Shown here one piece after another: positions 1-5,073 of a stretch of DNA of 5,073 nt. Within the stretch, counting starts at the first letter, position 1; the number at the start of each line of letters is the position of its first letter. Source of the stretch: JBCBZH01 sp039815415 (GTDB lineage: Bacteria; Bacteroidota; Rhodothermia; Rhodothermales; Rubricoccaceae). Under the pieces are notes generated by a model. It searched no databases. It had not been told where the DNA came from and worked only from the letters and a program-made list of their open reading frames with translations. Made by a program: the position numbers and the translations under genes. The stretch lies in assembly GCA_039815415.1 (NCBI GenBank), contig JBCBZH010000294.1:1-5073 (forward strand), read 5' to 3'.

Positions 1-21
1 GACGGACGATCATGAGTGAGT

Positions 22-495
22 TCAGGAGTCGGGCGATGCGTCGGCGCCTGCCGCATCGCGGCGATCGATGTCCTGAAGGGTGGTTTCAAGGGATTCGAGG
101 CGAGCACGGAGCCGGTCCATCTCGTCCCGTACGTCGGACATGGGAGAGGCTGGCCGGACGCGATCCGCAGCGGTGCGGGCAATCTCGCCGACGCCCTGCC
201 GGGCGCGCTGGAGTCCTGCCTCCACCACCTCTTCGCCTTTCTTGAAGGCCGACTCGCCAGCTCGGAGCAGGTCATGGAGGAAACGCGGAGAGAAGGCGCT
301 CTGGCCGTTCCGCCCTTCCTCAGAAATGATCTGCGTCAGGACAACCGCCGTGACATCATCGCCTGTCTTGTTATCCACGACGTGGATGTCATCGCCAGCT
401 CGAACGAAGGCCACGACGTCATCGAGAGAGACGTACCGACTGTCGGTGGTGTCGTAGAGCTTGCGGCTCCCGTAGCGCTTGATGAGTCGAGGCAT
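22..495 (-). CDS. PHA-regulator (PhaR N-terminal domain) protein with phasin-like helical C-terminus
   Basis: Predicted 157-residue cytoplasmic DNA-binding protein. Residues 2-60 match the PHB/PHA accumulation regulator DNA-binding domain (PF07879 type): RLIKRYGSRKLYDT at 3-16, SRYVSLDDVVAFVRAGDD at 19-36 and VVDNKTGDDVT at 39-49. In PhaR, this domain binds DNA and represses phasin and PHA genes according to polymer level. The second PhaR domain is not recognisable. Instead residues 68-113 form an Ala/Glu/Lys-rich amphipathic helix reminiscent of phasins. Residues 122-143 form a short coiled coil with a perfect heptad spacing (V122, M126, L129, L133, L136, L140, I143). The ATG at 493-495 is preferred because the domain starts right after it; the frame could also open at a TTG at 526-528. 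No clear Shine-Dalgarno precedes either start. The stop is TGA at 22-24. The domain call is firm, but the target genes and any actual PHA link are inferred; no pha genes are in view. Similar single-domain proteins occur in lineages with uncertain PHA metabolism. Confidence 0.88.
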   Translation of the reverse strand: MPRLIKRYGSRKLYDTTDSRYVSLDDVVAFVRAGDDIHVVDNKTGDDVTAVVLTQIISEEGRNGQSAFSPRFLHDLLRAGESAFKKGEEVVEAGLQRARQGVGEIARTAADRVRPASPMSDVRDEMDRLRARLESLETTLQDIDRRDAAGADASPDS

Positions 496-510
496 GACTG
501 GATGGTGGGG

Positions 511-535
511 TGCGGCAATATGACGCAATGCGGCA
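511..535. promoter_or_regulatory. Candidate operator: two TGCGGCA palindromes upstream of the PHA-regulator-domain gene
   Basis: TGCGGCA occurs at 511-517 and again at 529-535. Each copy is itself a palindrome (TGC-G-GCA), and their starts are 18 bp apart. The pair lies 16-40 nt upstream of the chosen ATG. PhaR proteins are known in several bacteria to repress their own gene through TGC/GCA-containing sites, so autoregulation is plausible. The motif is short and GC-rich, chance occurrence is possible, and no promoter elements were found alongside it. Confidence 0.25.
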
Positions 536-618
536 CAGCCTGTTTCCGCACCGCGTCATTTCGTGGATCCTTCATGCTGACCATGAGCCAGCCCCCACAA
601 TCTCCCCCACTCACACGT

Positions 619-645
619 CAGCTCGACGGCGCAGGCCTCGAGCTG
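619..645. repeat. Inverted repeat / stem-loop (8 bp plus inner 3 bp)
   Basis: CAGCTCGA at 619-626 pairs perfectly with TCGAGCTG at 638-645. After a single bulged base (627), GGC at 628-630 can pair with GCC at 635-637, leaving a 4-nt loop. No U-tract follows on either strand, so it is not a canonical intrinsic terminator. It is the most downstream (in minus-strand transcription) of the three hairpins in this spacer. Confidence 0.55.
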
Positions 646-677
646 CCGAAGCAAGACCGTGCAGAGCGCCTCGATCG

Positions 678-696
678 GGGTAGTGCTGAGCTACCC
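678..696. repeat. Inverted repeat / stem-loop (6 bp, 7-nt loop)
   Basis: GGGTAG at 678-683 pairs perfectly with CTACCC at 691-696 around a 7-nt loop. Its minus-strand reading contains GGGTAGCTCAGC, which resembles a tRNA D-arm start, but no tRNA follows. No U-tract is adjacent. It is the middle of the three hairpins in the 496-825 spacer. Confidence 0.5.
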
Positions 697-759
697 GCAT
701 GCACGACACATTGGGACCGAGGCACACGGCTTATCGCGCGGTACTCTCCTCTTAGCCTG

Positions 760-798
760 CTTCGCCAGCCCGACCAAGTGATAGTCGAGCTGGCGAAG
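760..798. repeat. Long inverted repeat / stem-loop just downstream of the EF-G2-like gene
   Basis: CTTCGCCAGC at 760-769 pairs perfectly with GCTGGCGAAG at 789-798. After one mismatch (770/788), CGAC at 771-774 pairs with GTCG at 784-787, leaving a 9-nt loop at 775-783. That gives 14 pairs around a single internal mismatch. It begins 27 nt past the EF-G2-like stop in minus-strand transcription. Its position suits a 3' end-forming or mRNA-protecting hairpin, but no run of T follows on the minus strand, so classical intrinsic termination is not supported. Confidence 0.6.
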
Positions 799-825
799 GC
801 GTTGCTCCAAACGTCTCTTCCGACG

Positions 826-2946
826 CTAGGCCTCAACCAAGTCGTCGGCGCGCTGGCTCATCAGCTCCTCCTGGACGTGGCGAGGCATCGGGTCGTAGTG
901 GCTGTGATGGGTCCGGTGCAGCCCCCTCCCCTGCGTCATGGAGCGGAGCGACGTCGAGTAGCGGTACAACTCCGCCTCTGGAACGTGCGCCGTGATCTTC
1001 TGGAACACCCCCTCGGTGTCCATACCCTGGATGCGCGCTCGGCGCGTGTTGAGATCTCCCAGCACGTCGCCCATCTGCGCCTCCGGCACGAGCACCTCTA
1101 GTTCGACGATCGGCTCGAGCACAGCCGGATTGGCGTCACGGAACGCATCGCGGAAGGCCATTTTGGCTGCCGTCTTGAACGCGTTCTCGTTCGAATCCAC
1201 CGAGTGCATCCCACCATCGAAGATGACCACGCGGACATCACCCACCGGGTATCCGGCCACCGGCCCTTCGCGAAGCAAATCAGCCACGCCCTTCTGGATG
1301 GCTCCAAAGAAGCGCTGCATGTCGATCACACCTCCCACAATGGCATCGATGAACTCGACGCGGCTGCCCCACTCGGTTTCCATCGTATCCACCTTGCGCA
1401 CCTTCATGGTCGCAGGCGGCTGGAACTCTCCCCGGAGCGGCTCAACCAGCAGCGAGATGTCGGCAAACTGCCCGGCGCCGCCGGTTTGCTTCTTGTGTCG
1501 GTACTGCGCCTTGGCCCGGCTCTGGACGGTCTCTCGGTAGCCAATCTTGGGCCGGTCGAAGCCCACCTTCACTCCGGCCCGGTGATCGAGTCGGTACTGG
1601 GCGATGTCGAGGTGCATCTGCCCCTGTCCTGCGAGCGTGACCTGTCCGAGGTGAGCGTCGTGCTCCACGATGAGCGACGGATCTTCCTTGACAAGCTGGT
1701 GGAGTCCCTGCGCCATCTTGTCCTCTTCGCCCTGCTTGACAGTGTGAATGGCCAGACGCATCCGTGGCTCTGGGTACGCAATAGGCGTCACGACGGCATC
1801 AGAGCCTTTCTGCCGAAGGGTATCTCCGGTACCGGTGTGCTTCAGCTTCACCGTGACCCCGATGTCCCCCGCTACGAGTTGGCCGACAGTATCGCGGTCT
1901 CGCCCGTTCACGGCGTAAAGTGTCCCCAACCGCTCCGCGGATTGGTCCGACGCGTTCTCGAGATCCATTCCGGCGGAGAGCGTGCCATCGTAGACCTTCA
2001 GGTAGCTAAACTCGCCGACGTGCTCCTCGGCCATTGTCCGGAACACGAACGCTACCGGCGCCTCATCGGGATCGACGTGCACGTCGCCGCTCTCCATGTG
2101 CGGATGCGGCATCTCGGTCGGGTTCGGGCAGACGTTGTCGATGAAGCTCATGAGCCGGGACACCCCGACGTTCTCGGAGGCAACTGTCAGGAACACAGGG
2201 AAGAGCTGACGCTCGATCATGGCCGTGTGCAAGCCTTGCCGCATCTCGTCCTCGGACAGCTCGCCCTTGTCGAAATACAGCTCCATCAGCCCCTCATCGT
2301 TCTCTGCGATGGACTCCACCAGCTCGTTGTGCAGCGCCGCAGCTCGCTCGGCAAAGGCTTCGTCGATGGGCTCAACGATGCCCTTTCCACGGTCATCGAA
2401 CCGGATCTGCTTCATCAGCAGCACGTCGATGATGGTGCGTGTGCCAGACCCAGCCGGGAGCTGAACCGGGACCGCCGCAGCCCCATAGCGGTCCTGGATC
2501 TTCGCCAGCGCCGTCTCGAAGTCGGACGTGGGTGAGTCCAGCTTGTTGAGTACAAACATGGCAGGCGTCCCGGTCTCGCGGGCGTAGCGCCACGCCAGCT
2601 CGGTGCCCACCTGAACGCCTTCGGCTGCGTCAATCACAAACAGCGCTGTGTCCGCTGCCTTGAGGGCTGTAATCGTTTCAGCGGAGAAGTCGAGGTACCC
2701 GGGCGCATCGAGGATGTTGATCTTGTGCCCCTCCCACTCCGCATGGAGCAAGCTGGTGAACACGGACATCTCGCGCTCGTGCTCGGACTCGTGGTAGTCA
2801 CTCGCCGTTGAGGCCTCCTCGACCGTCCCCATTCGTGCGATGGCGCCTGAGCTAAAGAGCATGGCCTCCGCCAATGTGGTCTTCCCGGTCCCTTGATGGC
2901 CCACCAGGGCAATGTTGCGGATGTGGTCGGCGTCGTAGACGTTCAT
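826..2946 (-). CDS. fusA2: Elongation factor G paralog (EF-G2/FusA2-like translational GTPase)
   Basis: Complete 706-residue translation factor of normal EF-G length, expected to act on the ribosome in tRNA-mRNA translocation or a related step. The G domain has a P-loop GHQGTGKT (16-23), a G3 motif DAPGY (80-84), a G4 motif NKLD (134-137) and PVQLP (160-164). A domain II beta-barrel follows (about 295-375), then domains III-V. These include the domain IV loop HKKQTGGAGQF, DGGMHSVDSNENAFK, and the domain V signatures PEAQMGDVLGDLNTRR and LRSMTQGRG. Two GTPase-centre positions depart from canonical EF-G: DTPGH is DAPGY, so the catalytic His is Tyr84, and switch I ERGITI is EREMSV (57-62), with Ser for the Mg-binding Thr. 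Start: the frame stays open to a GTG at 3072, but family homology begins at MNVYDADHIRN, so the ATG at 2944-2946 is chosen. GAGGAG directly abuts it. Stop is TAG at 826-828. The subfamily resembles Bacteroidota EF-G2; a canonical fusA presumably lies elsewhere. The symbol is by family resemblance. Confidence 0.93.
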   Translation of the reverse strand: MNVYDADHIRNIALVGHQGTGKTTLAEAMLFSSGAIARMGTVEEASTASDYHESEHEREMSVFTSLLHAEWEGHKINILDAPGYLDFSAETITALKAADTALFVIDAAEGVQVGTELAWRYARETGTPAMFVLNKLDSPTSDFETALAKIQDRYGAAAVPVQLPAGSGTRTIIDVLLMKQIRFDDRGKGIVEPIDEAFAERAAALHNELVESIAENDEGLMELYFDKGELSEDEMRQGLHTAMIERQLFPVFLTVASENVGVSRLMSFIDNVCPNPTEMPHPHMESGDVHVDPDEAPVAFVFRTMAEEHVGEFSYLKVYDGTLSAGMDLENASDQSAERLGTLYAVNGRDRDTVGQLVAGDIGVTVKLKHTGTGDTLRQKGSDAVVTPIAYPEPRMRLAIHTVKQGEEDKMAQGLHQLVKEDPSLIVEHDAHLGQVTLAGQGQMHLDIAQYRLDHRAGVKVGFDRPKIGYRETVQSRAKAQYRHKKQTGGAGQFADISLLVEPLRGEFQPPATMKVRKVDTMETEWGSRVEFIDAIVGGVIDMQRFFGAIQKGVADLLREGPVAGYPVGDVRVVIFDGGMHSVDSNENAFKTAAKMAFRDAFRDANPAVLEPIVELEVLVPEAQMGDVLGDLNTRRARIQGMDTEGVFQKITAHVPEAELYRYSTSLRSMTQGRGLHRTHHSHYDPMPRHVQEELMSQRADDLVEA

Positions 2947-2952
2947 CTCCTC
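2947..2952 (-). promoter_or_regulatory. Purine-rich RBS-like sequence abutting the EF-G2-like ATG
   Basis: The minus strand reads TCTGAGGAGATG, so GAGGAG lies directly against the start codon with no spacer. The usual 5-9 nt gap is missing, making this a poor Shine-Dalgarno site if it is one at all. Bacteroidota-type ribosomes are known to depend little on Shine-Dalgarno pairing, which would fit. No better-placed ribosome-binding site was seen for the alternative upstream starts. Confidence 0.4.
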
Positions 2953-2972
2953 AGAGGGTCTTGGGGAACAGG

Positions 2973-2990
2973 GTCCGGCACCAGCCGGAC
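2973..2990. repeat. Leader stem-loop upstream of the EF-G2-like gene
   Basis: GTCCGGC at 2973-2979 pairs perfectly with GCCGGAC at 2984-2990 around a 4-nt loop. It lies 26 nt upstream of the ATG and downstream of the candidate promoter, so it would be in the 5' UTR. An alternative, mutually exclusive pairing exists: on the minus strand GGGTCC (2995-3000) can pair with GGACCC (2971-2976), which takes bases from the first stem. This could be a simple leader hairpin or a two-state switch; only the pairing is directly visible. Confidence 0.45.
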
Positions 2991-3000
2991 GCGGGGACCC

Positions 3001-3029
3001 AAGATGTTCGCCCATGAAGAGAATGTCAA
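3001..3029 (-). promoter_or_regulatory. Candidate promoter for the EF-G2-like gene
   Basis: On the minus strand a perfect TTGACA (3024-3029) is followed after exactly 17 nt by CATCTT (3001-3006), a 3/6 match to the -10 box. The downstream element reads CATCTTGG, which also partly fits the Bacteroidota -7 consensus TAnnTTTG, with TTG about 20 nt upstream as in that class. Initiation would fall near 2994, giving a leader of about 48 nt before the ATG at 2946. This supports independent transcription from the upstream glycosyltransferase and argues against the longer GTG-initiated EF-G reading, since the promoter would lie inside it. Confidence 0.45.
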
Positions 3030-3068
3030 GGCGTGCCGCCACCATCGGACGCACAGATCGCCAGCCCG

Positions 3069-3139
3069 ACACACGTCACCCCCGAGCTGAGGTGATATCC
3101 GGGTCTTGCGAGAGAGCGGGGACTCCCGTCCACGTGTGT
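3069..3139. repeat. Inverted-repeat cluster downstream of the glycosyltransferase gene
   Basis: ACACACGT at 3069-3076 is the perfect reverse complement of ACGTGTGT at 3132-3139 and could close a 55-nt loop. Inside that loop are two weaker hairpins: TCACC (3076-3080) with GGTGA (3091-3095), and CGGG (3117-3120) with CCCG (3125-3128). The first shares base 3076 with the closing stem. The cluster begins 20 nt after the glycosyltransferase stop. It could be a structured 3' end, but no U-tract is present, so termination is not established. Confidence 0.3.
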
Positions 3140-3159
3140 GCCGGCAAGGCTTCCATCAG

Positions 3160-5073
3160 CTATGCGCAGCGCCTCCGGGCCTCCCAGGACACTGGCTCAA
3201 GCCAATCCCCAACGGGGTGGCGAGGGCTCATCGTTTGCGAGGCTTCATCTTCCCCTCCTCGCTCATCGGTTTCGTTGGCACGTGCCGATGTGTGCCGAGA
3301 ACCTGTTGCTACGGCTTGCACCGTCGATTTCGACGTCCGCTCCTCACGCTCTTGTGCGAGCCAGCTCCAGAAGTCCGCAGACTCCGTGCTGGGCGACGTC
3401 TCTTGGGACCGAGCAACCCAGGCCGATTCCTCGACACGAGCGGCATTGCCTGACCCGACGAGTTCGGCATCTGCCGGGTCAGAACCCATCGGTTCCGCCA
3501 GCTCGACGGCTTCGTTCTTTGATGGGGATCCGGCCTCTGTCTCTGAAACGGAAGCCGCCTCATCGGACACATCCAGGTGCCAGGAGCGCGTCGGCAGTGG
3601 CGAAAGAAGGTCAGACATGTAGGTCGGGTCGAAGTCGAGTGGCGGGGAGGTCTCCGGGGGCTCGTCGCCCTCGGCGTCGTGAGTGGCGTCTTCGAGCTGG
3701 CGCGTCACGTCTGCACTCTCAGCAAGGACCGCGCCGAGGTCCTTCTCCACCGCTGCGGCGAGGTCCTCCACGAAGGTGAGGGCCGGGAACAGCTCCATGC
3801 CTGCGAACCGCTCGTACGCTTCCCGGTGGGCGTCCAGCATCCGCTCCACTCCGAACTCGTCGACCGCTCGTTCCCGCGAAAGACGCCCCAACTCGCGTCG
3901 TCGGTCGTCATCCAGCAACAGATCCGCCAGCCCGTCGCCGAGAGGTTCATAGCCACGAGGGGGCACCACTATGCCGATACCGCCAACCAGAGCCTCCTTG
4001 ACTCCTCCCACGTCCGTTGCCACGACAGGACGCTCGCATGCCATCGCCTCAATCACCGAGAACGGAAAGCCTTCGGAGATGGACGAGAGCGCGAACACAT
4101 CCCCCTCGTGGTACAACTCGGCCGGGTTCGAATGGTAGCCCGCGAAGGTGAAGTTGCCTCCCACCCCCAGTTCGTCGATGAGCGCCATGCACCGGTCGGT
4201 GTAGGGCTTGTCCACCGTGTTGTTACCAAACACGACGAAATGGACATCCGGCACACGCCGTCGCGTCACGTCGCAGGCTCGGATCAGGGTCTCAATGTCT
4301 TTGAGTGGAAAGACGCGCGCAGCGGTCACGACCGTTGGGCGATCGCGTTCGGCATCCTTCTCTGGCGGCGGAGGCTTGAAGAGCGTCGTGTCAATGCCGT
4401 TGTAGATCGTCTGGATCTTGTCCGGCGTGGCGCCCATCCGCAACTCCCAGCGCTGGTTGTGATCGCAAACAGGCGAGATCTGATCGGCGGTGACATAGCA
4501 CACCCGGCTGACCAGGTGCACCAGCCGCAGGAGGAACCGCTTGCAGAAATAGGTCTCGTCGGCCGCGTTGGACATCGCGATGTAGCGCTCGCGGAGATAG
4601 ATGCCATGGTCGGTGACCATGAACGGCGTCCCGTACTCGAGCTTAGCGATGACCCCCGCCAGCCCGGCGAAGCCCGCGAGCGTAGCGTGCGAGACATCAG
4701 TGCGCGGCACCGGGCACGTGATGGGAAGCAGGAAGCTGTACATCCACCGCAGCGAGCGGATCAGGTCATCGAGCCGCACATCCAACCCGTCTGGCCCGGA
4801 CTCCTGCTCGCGGATGGTGTCTCGAAAGACCCGCCACGTGGCCTCAGCGCGGAACGTTGCGCGGTGATCCAACCGCATGAAGTATCGGTTCAGCTCCCAG
4901 ATGATGCGCGCCTCGTTCCACCCCGCCTCCTCAGGCCGCTCCAGCGCCTCGAGGAGCTGCTTCAACAGAGGCACGAACTGGCGCTCTACCATCTGCTCCG
5001 TGGTCCGCGCTCGCCGCAGCACCGTCGTCGCAAACGGCTCTTCGGCCCGAGTGAACTCCGTCGGTTCCACCGA
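3160..5073 (-). CDS. PelF-like GT4 glycosyltransferase with acidic C-terminal tail (5' end outside window)
   Basis: The C-terminal 637 residues of a retaining GT-B glycosyltransferase. Numbering starts at the window edge (codon 5071-5073). Residues about 1-200 resemble the PelF-type DUF3492 N-terminal domain: HATLAGFAGLAG, then TDHGIYLRERY at 154-164, the hallmark near the acceptor/domain interface. The GT4 domain follows, with NGID at 225-228, a Rossmann segment VVTAARVFPLKDIETLI, and the nucleotide-sugar-binding EX7E motif with E334 and E342 (EGFPFSVIE, 4048-4074), then VVATDVGGVKEAL. PelF itself uses UDP-GlcNAc in Pel exopolysaccharide synthesis in the cytoplasm. The substrate here is not determined and no other pel gene is in view. 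The canonical N-terminal GG-S/T-W motif is missing because the gene continues past 5073; the GTG at 5068-5070 is probably internal. From about M426 to the TAG stop at 3160-3162 there is a 212-residue acidic, Ser-rich, probably disordered tail (roughly 45 Asp/Glu to 16 Lys/Arg by eye) with no recognised domain. Confidence 0.88.
   Translation of the reverse strand, partial: SVEPTEFTRAEEPFATTVLRRARTTEQMVERQFVPLLKQLLEALERPEEAGWNEARIIWELNRYFMRLDHRATFRAEATWRVFRDTIREQESGPDGLDVRLDDLIRSLRWMYSFLLPITCPVPRTDVSHATLAGFAGLAGVIAKLEYGTPFMVTDHGIYLRERYIAMSNAADETYFCKRFLLRLVHLVSRVCYVTADQISPVCDHNQRWELRMGATPDKIQTIYNGIDTTLFKPPPPEKDAERDRPTVVTAARVFPLKDIETLIRACDVTRRRVPDVHFVVFGNNTVDKPYTDRCMALIDELGVGGNFTFAGYHSNPAELYHEGDVFALSSISEGFPFSVIEAMACERPVVATDVGGVKEALVGGIGIVVPPRGYEPLGDGLADLLLDDDRRRELGRLSRERAVDEFGVERMLDAHREAYERFAGMELFPALTFVEDLAAAVEKDLGAVLAESADVTRQLEDATHDAEGDEPPETSPPLDFDPTYMSDLLSPLPTRSWHLDVSDEAASVSETEAGSPSKNEAVELAEPMGSDPADAELVGSGNAARVEESAWVARSQETSPSTESADFWSWLAQEREERTSKSTVQAVATGSRHTSARANETDERGGEDEASQTMSPRHPVGDWLEPVSWEARRRCA

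Larger units (their letters stand above)
496..825. other. 330-nt intergenic region rich in stem-loops; no recognised gene
   Basis: This is the spacer between the EF-G2-like stop and the PHA-regulator-domain start. It contains three strong inverted repeats (760-798, 678-696, 619-645), a CCCCCAC direct repeat (592-598 and 604-610) and two TGCGGCA palindromes near the downstream gene (511-517, 529-535). On the minus strand, the frame of the EF-G stop stays open for 44 codons to a TAG at 691-693, then for another 44 codons to a TGA at 556-558. I do not recognise either segment as protein, and by eye their third-position GC is lower than that of the flanking gene. I see no tRNA, no convincing promoter for the downstream gene and no U-tract after any hairpin. 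Possible readings are a structured 3'/5' UTR, a small RNA, or a decayed gene; the sequence alone does not decide. Confidence 0.6.

Noticed and set aside
1..13. Possible start of another minus-strand gene (ATG at 11-13, reading M-I-V-R)
   Set aside because: Only four codons lie inside the window and no ribosome-binding site precedes it, so it cannot be supported, although its position 8 nt past the upstream stop would suit an operon partner.
592..610. CCCCCAC direct repeat as a CRISPR or iteron fragment
   Set aside because: Only two 7-nt copies separated by 5 nt, with no further units; too short and too few for either.
620..700. tRNA-like start (GGGTAGCTCAGC on the minus strand)
   Set aside because: There is no acceptor-stem partner, no anticodon arm and no TTC-containing T-arm at the right distance; the GGGTAG/CTACCC pairing is a simple hairpin.
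760..798. Intrinsic terminator for the EF-G2-like gene
   Set aside because: The stem is strong and well placed, but no T-run follows it on the minus strand, so it is recorded only as a stem-loop.
785..798. Recurring CGCCAGCTCG-like words across the window as a dispersed repeat family
   Set aside because: Copies inside genes are explained by common Glu/Leu/Ala codons (GAGCTGGCG) and the flanks do not match, so there is no repeat unit.
618..836. 72-codon minus-strand open frame overlapping the end of the EF-G2-like gene
   Set aside because: Ser/Arg-rich, low-complexity product with no family resemblance; it overlaps the real stop region and hairpins and looks like a shadow frame.
16..1101. 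361-codon plus-strand open frame opposite the PHA-regulator-domain gene, the spacer and the end of the EF-G2-like gene
   Set aside because: It spans two unrelated minus-strand genes and their spacer, its product resembles no known family, and long antisense frames are expected in GC-rich coding DNA.
1204..2535. 443-codon plus-strand open frame opposite the EF-G2-like gene
   Set aside because: It is fully antisense to a well-supported translation factor; its composition (His/Leu/Arg/Asp-rich, no domain) is typical of a mirror frame.

Overview
The window carries three protein genes, all on the minus strand, in a GC-rich genome. In transcription order (right to left) they are the 3' part of a PelF-like GT4 glycosyltransferase with a long acidic tail (3160-5073, 5' end outside the window), a complete EF-G paralog of the EF-G2/FusA2 type (826-2946), and a small protein with an N-terminal polyhydroxyalkanoate (PHA) regulator DNA-binding domain (22-495). 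The long plus-strand reading frames are antisense shadows of these genes, as expected in GC-rich DNA.

The likely source is a member of the Bacteroidota/Rhodothermota lineage, Rhodothermia-like (Salinibacter/Rhodothermus relatives). This is inferred from the EF-G paralog: its N-terminus (MNVYDADHIRNIALVGH) and central segments (AENDEGLMELYF, LMSFIDNV) resemble what I recall of EF-G2 proteins from that lineage. The high GC content and the acidic protein tail fit a Rhodothermia-like organism. No rRNA or other definitive taxonomic marker is present.

Layout: glycosyltransferase (3160 to beyond 5073); a 213-nt spacer (2947-3159) with a candidate promoter (TTGACA at 3024-3029, 17-nt spacer, CATCTT at 3001-3006) and a leader hairpin just upstream of the EF-G ATG; EF-G2-like gene (826-2946); a 330-nt spacer (496-825) with three strong stem-loops and no recognised gene; PHA-regulator-domain gene (22-495); and a final 21 nt with nothing assignable. 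No stem-loop in the window is followed by a U-tract, so no canonical intrinsic terminator can be called.

The three genes do not form an obvious pathway. The large spacers suggest separate transcription units that share a strand. A loose carbon-economy theme is possible (exopolysaccharide synthesis, a starvation-type translocase, PHA storage control), but that is inference. The most notable points are the EF-G paralog with an altered GTPase centre (DAPGY where EF-G has DTPGH), the roughly 210-residue acidic, Trp-punctuated tail on the glycosyltransferase, and the highly structured 330-nt spacer. I did not find a convincing novel multi-gene system.
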